Shown here: positions 8,892 to 17,671 of the stretch, piece after piece
How positions within the stretch are numbered: the stretch's first letter is position 1
Layout: every line of letters begins with the position of its first letter
Source: Prevotella sp.
Lineage (GTDB): Bacteria > Bacteroidota > Bacteroidia > Bacteroidales > Bacteroidaceae
Assembly: GCA_017445845.1 (NCBI GenBank)
Contig: JAFSRY010000033.1
Span: 53,021 to 117,020 of the forward strand
Length of the DNA stretch: 64,000 bases
Direction of reading: 5' to 3'
Translations under genes and position numbers: made by a program
The notes under the pieces: generated by a model
What the model was told of the DNA's origin: nothing
The model's database searches: none
Seen by the model: only the letters and a program-made list of their open reading frames with translations

Positions 8892-9764
8892 TTAACCGAG
8901 ATATTTCATTAGAATCTTGGCGTATCCAGAGTCGCGGAGCTTGGCAATGCTCTTCTCACGAATCTGGCGGACTCGCTCACGGGTGAGTCCCAGCTGGTCA
9001 CCGATTTCTTCAAGGCCGCGTTCTGGTTGGTCGATGCCGAAGCAGGCTTTCAGGATAATAATCTCACGGTCTTTCAGTACTTTGTTAAGTACGGAGTCGA
9101 GTTCCATTGCCATTGACTCGTGGTCTACCTGTCGGTCGGTGCGGCTGTCGTCACTCGAGGGCATGACATCGAGCATTGTATTGTCTTCACCTTCTTGGAA
9201 AGGTGCGTCGATGGAAACGTGGTGGCCGTCGGCCATCATGCTCTGCACAATCTTCTCTTCGTCGATATTTGTCACCTCTGCCAATTCGGCGATGGACGGA
9301 CGACGCTGGTTTTCCTGCTCAAAGCAGTTGATTTCGTGATTGATTTTATTGAGCGAACCTACTTGGTTGAGAGGAAGGCGCACAATACGGCTCTGCTCGG
9401 CAATCGCCTGCAGTATACTCTGCCGGATCCACCATACAGCGTAGGAGATGAATTTGAAACCGCGCGTCTCGTCGAATTTCTGGGCAGCCTTGATGAGTCC
9501 GATGTTACCTTCGTCGATAAGGTCGGTAAGCGTCAGTCCCTGATGTTGGTACTGCTTGGCAACTGATACGACGAAGCGCAGGTTGGCAGTGACGAGCTTG
9601 TCTTTGGCACGTTCACCTTCGGGACCGCCCTTTTTGATTTTCTGCGCCAACTCGATTTCCTCATCGATGCTGATGAGGGGGGCACGACCTATTTCAACGA
9701 GATACTTGTCAAGGGCCTCGCTCGAACGGTTGGTGATACTCTTTTGGATTTTTAATTGTCTCAT
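8892..9764 (-). CDS. rpoD: Primary RNA polymerase sigma factor
   Basis: A 290-residue sigma-70 factor. It lacks region 1.1, as is usual for the short primary sigma factors of Bacteroidota. Region 1.2 covers about residues 15-45, region 2 is shown by LRFVVSVAKQYQHQGL, DLIDEGNIGLIKAAQKFD and YAVWWIRQSI (109-117), region 3 by RIVRLPLNQ and the following helices, and region 4.2 by LEEIGDQLGLTRERVRQIR near residue 255. It directs RNA polymerase to the TTTG/TAnnTTTG promoters seen across this window. It is monocistronic, with TAATTTTG at 9845-9838 as its probable -7 element. Confidence 0.95.
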   Translation of the reverse strand: MRQLKIQKSITNRSSEALDKYLVEIGRAPLISIDEEIELAQKIKKGGPEGERAKDKLVTANLRFVVSVAKQYQHQGLTLTDLIDEGNIGLIKAAQKFDETRGFKFISYAVWWIRQSILQAIAEQSRIVRLPLNQVGSLNKINHEINCFEQENQRRPSIAELAEVTNIDEEKIVQSMMADGHHVSIDAPFQEGEDNTMLDVMPSSDDSRTDRQVDHESMAMELDSVLNKVLKDREIIILKACFGIDQPERGLEEIGDQLGLTRERVRQIREKSIAKLRDSGYAKILMKYLG

Positions 9765-9942
9765 CCTTTTATCCTTTCATTATTCCGTAATCCTTTGAAT
9801 GTCAATAGAATAACTTTTTTCATGTCGAAAATCGGTGCAAAATTACAAAAAAATATATTAATAACTGCCGAATTATTCAAGATTTTGTGTTAAAAAATAT
9901 TATAATCTCGTACGCCTGCAAGTCGTTCCGACGAAAAAGGAT

Positions 9943-9950
9943 TAACTTTG
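9943..9950 (+). promoter_or_regulatory. Promoter -7 element of the nitroreductase operon
   Basis: TAACTTTG at 9943-9950 followed by C. It lies downstream of an earlier in-frame ATG (9887), which argues for the start at 9968. Confidence 0.6.
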
Positions 9951-9967
9951 CAATAAATTGTGAACTT

Positions 9968-10489
9968 ATGGTAGATTTCAAAACACTGGTTCAACAGCGA
10001 CGAAGCCATCGCCGTTTCACAGATGAAACTGTTTCGGGTGATGATGTAAAGCTGTTGCTTCGTGCCGCCTTGATGTCACCCACGTCGAAGGGACTCAGAG
10101 TCTGGCAGTTTGTTGTCATCGATGATAAGACAGATCTTGTGAGACTCTCCGAAGTAAAGAGCATGGGCTGTAGCTTTGTGGCAGGTGCTCCGCTTGTCGT
10201 TGCTGTCTTGGGTGACGACAAAGAGGATGACTGCTGGGTTGAGGACGGTTCGATAGCAGCCTTCGCCATGCAGCTACAGGCAGAAGACCTCGGCTTGGGC
10301 TCTTGCTGGGTGCAGATACGTGGTAGGGCTACTGCCGACGGTGAGTCATCGGAAGAGTTAGTTAGGGGCATCCTTGATATTCCCAGCCATCTGCGTGTAT
10401 TGTGTTTAGTGGCGTTCGGCCATGCTGCTGATGAGCGTAAGCCGCAGGACGAGGAACGCTTGAAGTGGGAACAAGTTCATGTGAAATGA
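9968..10489 (+). CDS. Nitroreductase family flavoprotein
   Basis: A 173-residue FMN-dependent oxidoreductase of the nitroreductase superfamily, which uses NAD(P)H to reduce nitro or quinone compounds. Visible signatures are the N-terminal RRSHRRF flavin-binding motif, the AALMSPTSKG helix contacting FMN, VVAVLGD, and the GSCWVQIRGRA segment. The start at 9968 (MVDFKTLVQQRRS) fits the family and lies 17 bases after the promoter; the longer frame from 9887 would start upstream of it. It leads an operon with kdsC and maf, spaced 18 and 7 bases. The physiological substrate is unknown. Confidence 0.87.
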   Translation: MVDFKTLVQQRRSHRRFTDETVSGDDVKLLLRAALMSPTSKGLRVWQFVVIDDKTDLVRLSEVKSMGCSFVAGAPLVVAVLGDDKEDDCWVEDGSIAAFAMQLQAEDLGLGSCWVQIRGRATADGESSEELVRGILDIPSHLRVLCLVAFGHAADERKPQDEERLKWEQVHVK

Positions 10490-10507
10490 AATATTAGGAA
10501 TGAGCCG

Positions 10508-11026
10508 ATGATAAACTATGATTTGCAAAAGATAAAGGCGGTCATCTTTGATGTCGACGGTGTCCTTTCTTCCGAGACCGTCTCGATGGATAGTCAGGGT
10601 GATCCTCTGCGTACTGTAAACATCAAGGACGGCTATGCCATTCAGCTTGCCGTGAAGATGGGGTTGCGCATAGCTATCCTGACAGGGGCGAATACGCCAG
10701 CTGTCGCTGAACGCTATCGGAAACTGGGAGTTGAGGATATTTTCCTCGGATGTGCCGTCAAGGTGAAGACTTACGATGCGTTACTCGCTCAGTATGGGTT
10801 GACAGACGAAGAGGTGATGTATGTGGGCGACGATATTCCAGACTACGAAATCATGCAGCGTGTGGGTTGTCCATGTTGCCCGAAGGATGCCTGTCCGGAA
10901 ATAAAAGAAGTCAGCCGATATGTCAGCGACCTGAAAGGTGGCTATGGTGTCGGACGTGATGTTATCGAGCAGGTGCTTCGCTCGCAAGGTCTCTGGATGA
11001 ACAGTGCGAAAGCTTTCGGATGGTAA
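10508..11026 (+). CDS. kdsC: 3-deoxy-D-manno-octulosonate 8-phosphate phosphatase
   Basis: A 172-residue C0-type HAD phosphatase with no cap domain. It removes phosphate from KDO 8-phosphate to give KDO for lipid A inner-core assembly in the cytoplasm. The HAD motifs are DVDGVL with Asp15 nucleophile and Asp17, Thr59 in ILTG, the lysine in AVKVK, and GDDIPD with Asp108 and Asp109 binding Mg. Length and the tight tetrameric C0 architecture match KdsC. It lies between a nitroreductase and maf on one transcript. Confidence 0.9.
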   Translation: MINYDLQKIKAVIFDVDGVLSSETVSMDSQGDPLRTVNIKDGYAIQLAVKMGLRIAILTGANTPAVAERYRKLGVEDIFLGCAVKVKTYDALLAQYGLTDEEVMYVGDDIPDYEIMQRVGCPCCPKDACPEIKEVSRYVSDLKGGYGVGRDVIEQVLRSQGLWMNSAKAFGW

Positions 11027-11033
11027 AGGAGAG

Positions 11034-11648
11034 ATGAGAAATCCCCTTGATGTAGAGGATGTGTTCCATTATTCTATGAAACTCTTATTAGCAAGTAATT
11101 CTCCCCGCCGCCGCGAATTGTTGGCTGGATTGGGGTGGCCTTTTGAGGTGAAAGTGTTGGAGGGTATCGACGAAAGCTATCCCGAAGGGCTTTCGCCAGA
11201 AGAAGTCGTCAGACATATCGCCCGTGAGAAGGCTGCTGCCTATACGGTCGGCGATGATGAACTGGTCATCACTGCAGACACCATTGTCGTTCTGGGTGAT
11301 GAGATTATGGGTAAGCCGACTGATGCCGCCGATGCTGTCAGAATGTTGCGAGAACTCAGTGGAAAAACCCATCAGGTGATGACGGCGGTGTGTATGAAGA
11401 CACAGTGCAAGCAACATGAACTCTGCGTTATTACCGATGTGACTTTCAAAGAGTTGTCAGATGAAGAGATTGACTATTATGTCAATCATTACAAACCCTT
11501 TGACAAGGCTGGTGCCTATGGTATACAAGAGTGGATAGGGTATGTCGGTGTTACCGCCATTCGGGGCAGCTATTTCAATGTCGTCGGACTGCCCGTTCAG
11601 CGCATCTATGATGAGTTGCGCCGCGAGTTTGGTGTCAATTTGCCTTAG
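11034..11648 (+). CDS. maf: Maf-family nucleoside triphosphate pyrophosphatase
   Basis: A 204-residue Maf protein. The family hydrolyses non-canonical or excess dTTP/UTP to the monophosphate and has been linked to septum formation. Motifs are LASNSPRRRELL near the N terminus, the VVRHIAREKA helix, ADTIVVLGDEIMGKP, and FDKAGAYGIQEWIG. I chose the ATG at 11034 because GGAGAG lies just upstream; an earlier in-frame start would overlap kdsC, and an inner ATG at 11076 begins right at the core. Its stop codon overlaps by four bases the stop of the opposing glycosyltransferase-like gene. Confidence 0.92.
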   Translation: MRNPLDVEDVFHYSMKLLLASNSPRRRELLAGLGWPFEVKVLEGIDESYPEGLSPEEVVRHIAREKAAAYTVGDDELVITADTIVVLGDEIMGKPTDAADAVRMLRELSGKTHQVMTAVCMKTQCKQHELCVITDVTFKELSDEEIDYYVNHYKPFDKAGAYGIQEWIGYVGVTAIRGSYFNVVGLPVQRIYDELRREFGVNLP

Positions 11649-12466
11649 TTGTCGGCAGGTTTTGGGAATACCATCAGTCTCATTGCTTTCGACTGTTTGT
11701 CATTTACTGCCGGAAGGGGCATGAAACCTTCCGTCAGTGGAGTGATGTCACTAAGCACCAGCAGTAGCTGTTGGAAGAACGTTCGCATACCGACAGCATC
11801 CAGTATTGACGGTATCGCGTCTTCATCATAGTCGTGGGTTATCAAGTAATCTGCCAGCTCGTTGAGTATCGTTGAAGGCAGTGTTCCTCGGCCGTACCAA
11901 TAATGCAAGTAAAGCGTTGCAGAGACGATGTGCCTGATATAGGCATTTTTTTCTTGTAAGGCTTCTGTCTGGCGTGCAATCTCTTCTGTAATCCTTTGGT
12001 CATGAGCGTCGGACAGTTGTTTGTATTCATTGCTGAAAGCCTTTGCCACTTGCTGAAATGTCGTTGTCGCCGTGATGACGGGGTTGGGAAGCATGATGAC
12101 TCTTTGTCGGTTTTCAGCCCAATGCAGCACAGCCTTTTGTTCTTCAGGTCCGGCAGCATGAACAATGTCCGCCCATCGGACAGCCTGTTTTTGAGCCTTT
12201 TGGGCAGCGTGGTCGTGATGACAGATGGTCCAAGGTGTAAGTCCGCCCAATGGAGAAAAGACAATGGGTATGCGGCGCCGATGGGCATCTTCGAGAGTCT
12301 TTGTCGACAGCGTCTGCCAGGCTCCAAAGACATGGATGAGATTGGGATGTTCGTTCACCGCCTCTATGTCGAATGAGGGGCAAAGAGCATCTTTGAGTCC
12401 TTTGGCAAAGCCTCCGATGATGTCGTCGTTGCTCAATGCTGATGGTATGATGAATTGTACTCGCAT
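11645..12466 (-). CDS. Glycosyltransferase-like protein with only a GT-B N-terminal domain
   Basis: A 273-residue protein. Residues 1 to about 135 read like the acceptor-side domain of a GT4 glycosyltransferase: a first strand MRVQFIIPSALS, LIHVFGAW, PIVFSPLGGLTPW, ADIVHAAGPEE and RVIMLPNPVIT in the usual order. The following half has no recognisable nucleotide-sugar-binding domain (no E-x7-E motif) and is mostly helical. It is the last gene of the lysC-lysA-GT2 run, 33 bases after the GT2 gene. It may be a non-catalytic partner in surface polysaccharide synthesis. Function is uncertain. Confidence 0.6.
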   Translation of the reverse strand: MRVQFIIPSALSNDDIIGGFAKGLKDALCPSFDIEAVNEHPNLIHVFGAWQTLSTKTLEDAHRRRIPIVFSPLGGLTPWTICHHDHAAQKAQKQAVRWADIVHAAGPEEQKAVLHWAENRQRVIMLPNPVITATTTFQQVAKAFSNEYKQLSDAHDQRITEEIARQTEALQEKNAYIRHIVSATLYLHYWYGRGTLPSTILNELADYLITHDYDEDAIPSILDAVGMRTFFQQLLLVLSDITPLTEGFMPLPAVNDKQSKAMRLMVFPKPADN

Positions 12467-12499
12467 TTTTTGTCATTTAATTGAGAGGACCTTCACCTT

Positions 12500-13627
12500 T
12501 TATAATCTGTGACTAGTGAAGTCGATTTTATCGGCGAAAAGCAGTCGCAGGCGAAACCAAAGGGAATGCCAGGTGATTGACAGTTCAAGTAAAGGGAGCA
12601 GTGCAACAGACAGATGAGCATTGAAGGTGTGGGCGACGCGATGAGCCAGCCATGTGCGCAATACCAATAGGAGTAGTAATGAGGCCGTAGCGGCTCCGAC
12701 AAGGAGCCATTGGGAATTGACTATTGCATAGACCAGGGCCGCCACCAAAAAACAATAGCTGATGTGGAGAATGGTTTGGTCAAGGATGGTGAGCATGTGC
12801 ATCGGAAACCACCTCTTCAGGGATTTATGGTGGTAGAGGTATGACAGATGGGTGTCTCGCCACTGCTTGCTGTATGGCCCGGCTTCGACCGTCATTGCCT
12901 CAGGGCTTATTTCGATGTCAGAAGCTCCCTTTCGCGCGTATTTGTTAATAAGGAAATCATATTCGCCTCGCGCAAACTGAAGGTTGCCCCGATAACCGTC
13001 TTGGCGAATGAACTCACTCTTTCGGAAAGCAAAGTTTGTGGAATTGGCACGATAGGGGAGACCCCGTTGGGCGCGTCGGAGTAGGTAGCTGGCGGTGAAG
13101 AGTCGTTCGAAGCGATGATATGCCTTACTGTCGCTGATACCGTAGTTTGAATAACCTAAGATGATGTTGTGATTGTCGGTCATGTGGCTCCCCATATTCT
13201 GCAGCCATTTCGACGATTGAGGGCGGGTGTTGGCATCGAGAAGTATTATCCATTCGAACTGTGCTGCTTTAACACCGAGAGTGACGGCCAGTTTCGTGCG
13301 ACTCATATAACGTGACGAAAGGGGTACGAAAGTCGAACGGATGCGAGCATCGGAAGCGCGTCGCTTTAAGACATCCTGCACCTCTGAGTCGCTTTTCTCA
13401 GTGATGACGATGACTTCAAAAGGCTGATTGTAGTCTTGTGAGAGCACGGCGTCGAGCCGTTGGTCCAGCTTGTGAGCATCACGGTCGGAGAGCATGATGA
13501 TGCTCACTGGAGGCATTTCAACTTTTTCTGCAGGCTTTTCATGCTGCTTCAGTCGCAGGCGGAGAAACGGGTTGATGAGTGCAGCCACAAGGGCTGTAAG
13601 GATACAAGCGATGCAAATATACAACAT
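12500..13627 (-). CDS. Membrane glycosyltransferase family 2
   Basis: A 375-residue GT2 enzyme. One N-terminal membrane segment (residues 1-22) precedes a GT-A domain with PPVSIIMLSDRDAHKLDQRL, VIVITEKSD, and the metal-binding region ILLDANTRPQSSKWL; the C terminus carries about three further membrane segments. Such proteins transfer sugars at the cytoplasmic face during cell-surface glycan assembly. The metal motif here is DAN rather than DxD. It lies 41 bases downstream of lysA with a weak hairpin between them, so it may be read through from the lysine genes, though the pathways are unrelated. Confidence 0.82.
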   Translation of the reverse strand: MLYICIACILTALVAALINPFLRLRLKQHEKPAEKVEMPPVSIIMLSDRDAHKLDQRLDAVLSQDYNQPFEVIVITEKSDSEVQDVLKRRASDARIRSTFVPLSSRYMSRTKLAVTLGVKAAQFEWIILLDANTRPQSSKWLQNMGSHMTDNHNIILGYSNYGISDSKAYHRFERLFTASYLLRRAQRGLPYRANSTNFAFRKSEFIRQDGYRGNLQFARGEYDFLINKYARKGASDIEISPEAMTVEAGPYSKQWRDTHLSYLYHHKSLKRWFPMHMLTILDQTILHISYCFLVAALVYAIVNSQWLLVGAATASLLLLLVLRTWLAHRVAHTFNAHLSVALLPLLELSITWHSLWFRLRLLFADKIDFTSHRL

Positions 13628-13668
13628 TTCTTTCTTCTCTTTAGCACTTATTGATTAGTGCTTGCGTT

Positions 13669-14826
13669 TTAAAAATCTTCGGTTATAAAACCTTCGGGCA
13701 GTCGCCGACAATTATACTGGCTTGCCATAATTTCACCGTAGGCTCCAGCCGACCGCAATGCCAACAGGTCGTGTCGATGGCAGCGGTTTAAATCGACCGC
13801 TTTCCCGAAGACATCGCTCGACTCACAGACGGGACCCACGACATCGTAGGTCTCGCAGGGTTCGTCGCTTGTCAGGTTTTCTATCTTGTGGTACGCCTGG
13901 TAGAGGGCTGGTCGGATAAGATCGGTCATGCCTGCATCCGTAATGGCGAATTGTTTGCAGGTGCCTTGCTTGACGTAGAGCACTCGGGTGATGAGCGAGC
14001 CGCAAGGTGCTACGACCGCTCGTCCGAGTTCAAAATGTAGTGTCTGATGCTGCCGCAGGTTCAGATGACGTGCAAACGTATCGAAGTAGGAGCGGAAGTC
14101 TGCCATCGGTTCACGGTTGGGGTGCTGATAATCGATGCCTAATCCGCCGCCGACATTGATGTGTCCGATGTTGATGTGATGCTTTTCAAGCTGTTGCTGC
14201 AGGTCGTTGATACGGTTGCAGAGGGCTTTGAAGTCGCCCATGTCAAGTATTTGTGAACCGATGTGAAAGTGCAGTCCGATGAACTCGACACCTTTCATGC
14301 AGAGCGCCTGTTCGATGACATTCTCCATATCAGCCATAGCAATGCCGAACTTGTTTTCAGCCAACCCTGTGGTGATATTGGCGTGGGTGTGGGCTCCTAC
14401 GTTGGGATTGATACGGAGGGCAACACGCGCCTTGCGGTTCATGCGCTGTGCTGTTTCGTTGATGACTTCGAGTTCGGCCAGACTCTCTACGTTAAAGCAG
14501 AAGATATCTTTCTCAAGACCCAGTTCTATCTCCCAGTCGCTTTTGCCGACACCAGCATAGACGACTTTGCTGTGTGGAAAGCCTGCTCTGAGGGCTGCTT
14601 CAATCTCACCACCGCTGACGCAGTCGGCTCCTAATCCAGCTTGAGCAATGATGTTGAGAACCTTCGGGTTGGCATTTGCCTTGATGGCGTAGTGCACCTC
14701 GAAGCGTTCGTGACGTCTTGCCTCTGCCCTGATGGTATGGAGTGTCAGCCGAAGCAGGTCTGTGTCATAATAGTAGAAAGGGGTGCGCCACTGGTCAAAC
14801 CTCTCTAAGGGGAACGTTCCTTTCAT
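13669..14826 (-). CDS. lysA: Diaminopimelate decarboxylase
   Basis: A 385-residue fold-type III PLP enzyme that decarboxylates meso-diaminopimelate to L-lysine. The PLP lysine lies in HYAIKANANPKVL; NVESLAEL, GLHFHIGSQI, the glycine-rich phosphate-binding GHINVGGGLGIDY, and ELGRAVVAPCG follow in order. The C-terminal catalytic CESSDVFG and the tyrosine in GAYGEIMAS are both present. It begins five bases after the aspartokinase stop, so first and last steps of lysine synthesis are transcribed together. Confidence 0.95.
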   Translation of the reverse strand: MKGTFPLERFDQWRTPFYYYDTDLLRLTLHTIRAEARRHERFEVHYAIKANANPKVLNIIAQAGLGADCVSGGEIEAALRAGFPHSKVVYAGVGKSDWEIELGLEKDIFCFNVESLAELEVINETAQRMNRKARVALRINPNVGAHTHANITTGLAENKFGIAMADMENVIEQALCMKGVEFIGLHFHIGSQILDMGDFKALCNRINDLQQQLEKHHINIGHINVGGGLGIDYQHPNREPMADFRSYFDTFARHLNLRQHQTLHFELGRAVVAPCGSLITRVLYVKQGTCKQFAITDAGMTDLIRPALYQAYHKIENLTSDEPCETYDVVGPVCESSDVFGKAVDLNRCHRHDLLALRSAGAYGEIMASQYNCRRLPEGFITEDF

Positions 14827-14831
14827 GTGAC

Positions 14832-16151
14832 TTAGTCGTTGAAGAGGACTGAACTAAGACTTTGCAAAGCACGCTTTTTGTCGGCTTCTCGGATGAGGAA
14901 GGAGATGTTGTAGTTGCTGCCTCCGTAGGAAATCATTCTGACGGGAATGTCTTTCATAGCTTCCATCGTGAGGGTCTCGAAGCCGAGGTTACTCCAGTCG
15001 AGGTCGCCTACGACGCACACGATACACATATCGGAGTCGACGGTGACGGTTCCGTATTTCTTCAATTCGTTGACGATGTCACTCAGGTGGGCTGCGTTGT
15101 CAATACTCATCGACACCCCCACTTCCGATGTGGCAATCATGTCGATAGGGGTCTGATAGCTTTCGAAGATTTCGAATACTTTACGAAGAAAACCTGTTGC
15201 CAGCAGCATTCGTGACGACTTAATCTTGATGGCAGTGATGTTGTCTTTTGCAGCGACCGCCTTTATTTTACCGCGCATGAGCACGTTGTCGATGATAGTT
15301 CCCTCGGCGTCAGGTTTCATAGTATTCTTCAGGCGCACGGGGATGCCGGCATATTTTGCAGGCTGGACACAGGTGGGGTGGAGTATCTTTGCTCCAAAGT
15401 AAGCCAACTCGGCAGCTTCCTCGAAGTTCAGTTGCGGAATGGCTTCTGTCTTCTCGATGACGCGCGGGTCGTTATTGTGCATTCCGTCGATATCTGTCCA
15501 TATCTGGATTTCTTCCGCAGGCAGCGCAGCTCCCACGAGAGAAGCTGTATAGTCGCTGCCGCCACGCAAGAGGTTGTCGACTTCACCGTAGGCATTGCGG
15601 CAGATGAAGCCCTGTGTGATATATATCTGATAGTCGGGATTGGCTTTCATCACGACATCCAGTTTCTCTTTGATATATTGCGGGTCAGGTTCGCCGTTCT
15701 TGTCCGTTCGCATGAAGTCGAGTGCCGAAAGCAGGACAGCCTTCACTCCTTGTTCCTCCAGATAGTTGACCATCATGTTGGTGGACAGAATCTCGCCTTG
15801 GGCCACGATGGCCTTCTCCTCAAAGCTGGTGAAGAGGTCTTTGGTGAACGAACGCAGGTAGTTGAACTCTTCGTGCAGGAAGTCAACGGTCTTCTTCCGG
15901 AACTCATCGGTGGAATAGAGTTCATCGGTATGAGCCAAATATTTCTTTTCGAGGTTGTTGATGACCTCGTTGGCTCCATCGGTATTCTTTTTGTAGAGGT
16001 AATCGGAGATTTCAACGAGTGAATTGGTTGTGCCCGACATTGCCGACAGCACGATAAAGACGGGTTCTCCTGTTCTGGTAATCAATGAGGCAACTCCTTT
16101 TATTCGCTCGGGCGAACCGACCGAGGTACCTCCGAATTTCATTACTTTCAT
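14832..16151 (-). CDS. lysC: Aspartokinase
   Basis: A 439-residue monofunctional aspartate kinase, the first enzyme of lysine, threonine and methionine synthesis. The N-terminal KFGGTSVGSPERI and the LRGGSDYTASLVG segment form the kinase active site. Two ACT-like regulatory domains follow from about residue 300 (AIKIKSSRMLLATGFL and CIVCVVGDLDW), so feedback inhibition by lysine is plausible. There is no homoserine dehydrogenase fusion. It is co-transcribed with lysA. Confidence 0.94.
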   Translation of the reverse strand: MKVMKFGGTSVGSPERIKGVASLITRTGEPVFIVLSAMSGTTNSLVEISDYLYKKNTDGANEVINNLEKKYLAHTDELYSTDEFRKKTVDFLHEEFNYLRSFTKDLFTSFEEKAIVAQGEILSTNMMVNYLEEQGVKAVLLSALDFMRTDKNGEPDPQYIKEKLDVVMKANPDYQIYITQGFICRNAYGEVDNLLRGGSDYTASLVGAALPAEEIQIWTDIDGMHNNDPRVIEKTEAIPQLNFEEAAELAYFGAKILHPTCVQPAKYAGIPVRLKNTMKPDAEGTIIDNVLMRGKIKAVAAKDNITAIKIKSSRMLLATGFLRKVFEIFESYQTPIDMIATSEVGVSMSIDNAAHLSDIVNELKKYGTVTVDSDMCIVCVVGDLDWSNLGFETLTMEAMKDIPVRMISYGGSNYNISFLIREADKKRALQSLSSVLFND

Positions 16152-16200
16152 AGCCTTTTTAGTTTATCTTGTTTAATCTTCTATTGTTTTGACCATTTCC

Positions 16201-16926
16201 TTAATTCTCCTCTGCGTCTTCGCTGAGGTCGAGGTGCGTATATTCTTGTGTGACATCGGTGATGTGACCGTCTTTACAGCGGTAGACGATGCCAGGGAAT
16301 CGGTTGAGCATCTCGATGTTATGGGTGGACATCACGACCGATGTCCCTCTGAGTGAAATCTCTCGTAAAAGTCCGATGATATGGGCAGCCGTCTCAGGGT
16401 CGAGGTTGCCGGTAGGCTCATCGGCAACGATGAGTCTCGGTTCGTTGAGCATCGAGCGGGCAATAGCAATGCGCTGCTGTTCGCCACCCGAGAGTTCATG
16501 AGGCATCTTGTCTTTCTTGTCTTCCATCCCAACGAGGGCAAGCACTTCATCAATGCGCTTGTTGACAGCTTCACGGTCTTTCCACCCCGTTGCACGAAGG
16601 ACAAAACTGAGGTTGTGCTTCACGGAACGGTCGTGAAGGAGTTGAAAGTCTTGGAAGATGATGCCCATCTCGCGTCGCAGGGCTGGTATCTCCTTACGCT
16701 TCAGGGTCAGGATGTCTCGTCCGAGTACGCTGGCCTCTTCCACCTCATCCTCGTTGAGGTCAAGTTCACAATACATCGTCTTCAACAGTGAACTTTTTCC
16801 TGAGCCCACCTTTCCGATGATGTATACAAATTCACCTTCGTCTACGTGGAAGTCAGCTTCGTTCAGTATCAGGTTTTCCCCCTGATAGACGTTTACTTTC
16901 TTGTAATCAATTAGTCTGTTGCCCAT
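16201..16926 (-). CDS. ftsE: FtsE-like cell-division ABC ATPase
   Basis: A 241-residue ABC ATPase. Walker A is IIGKVGSGKSSLLK, the Q-loop GIIFQDFQLL, the signature LSGGEQQRIAIARSM, Walker B LIVADEPTGNLDPE, and the H-loop STHN. This FtsE form pairs with the membrane protein FtsX to activate peptidoglycan hydrolases at the septum. No ftsX is adjacent here. The C-terminal extension after the H-loop is acidic. It has two near-identical promoters in tandem upstream. Lipoprotein-exporter ATPases (LolD) are an alternative but the QDF motif favours FtsE. Confidence 0.88.
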   Translation of the reverse strand: MGNRLIDYKKVNVYQGENLILNEADFHVDEGEFVYIIGKVGSGKSSLLKTMYCELDLNEDEVEEASVLGRDILTLKRKEIPALRREMGIIFQDFQLLHDRSVKHNLSFVLRATGWKDREAVNKRIDEVLALVGMEDKKDKMPHELSGGEQQRIAIARSMLNEPRLIVADEPTGNLDPETAAHIIGLLREISLRGTSVVMSTHNIEMLNRFPGIVYRCKDGHITDVTQEYTHLDLSEDAEEN

Positions 16927-16969
16927 ATATTGCTGTCGCTATTATTTGAAAGTTCTTTCAAAGTCCCTG

Positions 16970-17073
16970 CAAAGTTACGAAAAATCGAGGGCAGAACAAA
17001 ATAAATACATTTATTTTTTATGTCGAGATAGAGTAACTTATCAAAAGTTACGAAAAATCGTGCGCAAAACAAA
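16970..17073 (-). promoter_or_regulatory. Duplicated promoter of ftsE
   Basis: Two leftward promoters built from a near-identical block of about 31 bases. The proximal has TAACTTTG at 16977-16970 and TTTG at 17000-16997; the distal has TAACTTTT at 17050-17043 and TTTG at 17073-17070. Both have 19-base spacing and share CGATTTTTCGTAACTTT. Confidence 0.75.
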
Positions 17074-17140
17074 AAGAATTACTTCTTTTTTGCCTGTGTT
17101 GTTGAAGAACGAAGAAAATAAGGGTAAAAAAGATGTGCGC

Positions 17141-17671
17141 TTATTCATCCTCTGAGGCGCGAAGGATGACGCTGGTGGCACCGATGGTGAATAGTGTGCC
17201 GTCTTCGATGACGCGACGTTCGCGGTCACCCAGTATCTGGTTGTCAACAAAAGTTCCCGTATAGCTTGGTCCGTCGCGAAGAATATATTTCAGTCTTCCC
17301 TGTTTGTCGCGGCTGACATTGATGACACAATGATGCATGTCGACACTGGGGTCAACGGTTTCAATAGGACAGTTGACACCACTGCCTTTCTGGTAGCGAC
17401 CGATGGTGTTGTCACCCATGTGGAGGGGAATGACCTGCTTGAAAGCGAATACATTCTCGATGACGACGATGGAGCCGACGCCACTCTCATTGGCGTGTTC
17501 GTCGGGATGAAGTTCTTGCTTCTGGGTTCCACGCAGTTTTGAGACGCCCAACCGGATACTGAACTGCTTGTTGCAAGCAGGACATTGGAAAACCAGTTGT
17601 TGGCCTTCCTCGTAGCGGGTTTCATCAAATGGGATGAAATGGTCACACTTTGGACAACGCACTCTTTTCAT
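17141..17671 (-). CDS. FHA-domain protein with N-terminal zinc ribbon
   Basis: A 176-residue cytoplasmic protein. Residues 1-45 form a zinc-ribbon with CPKC and CPAC pairs, and residues about 75-170 a forkhead-associated domain: GDNTIGRY, the HHCVIN strand with the conserved Ser/His region, and GPSYTGTFVDNQIL matching the GTFVN phosphothreonine-binding edge. It should recognise phosphothreonine peptides. I chose ATG 17671, which overlaps the upstream stop as ATGA; a longer start at 17692 exists. Translational coupling to the HU/SPOR protein suggests they work together. No Ser/Thr kinase is visible nearby. Confidence 0.85.
   Translation of the reverse strand: MKRVRCPKCDHFIPFDETRYEEGQQLVFQCPACNKQFSIRLGVSKLRGTQKQELHPDEHANESGVGSIVVIENVFAFKQVIPLHMGDNTIGRYQKGSGVNCPIETVDPSVDMHHCVINVSRDKQGRLKYILRDGPSYTGTFVDNQILGDRERRVIEDGTLFTIGATSVILRASEDE

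Noticed and set aside
13643-13662. AGCACT/AGTGCT hairpin between lysA and the GT2 gene as a terminator
   Set aside because: Only six pairs and no T run in the leftward direction, so termination there is not supported.
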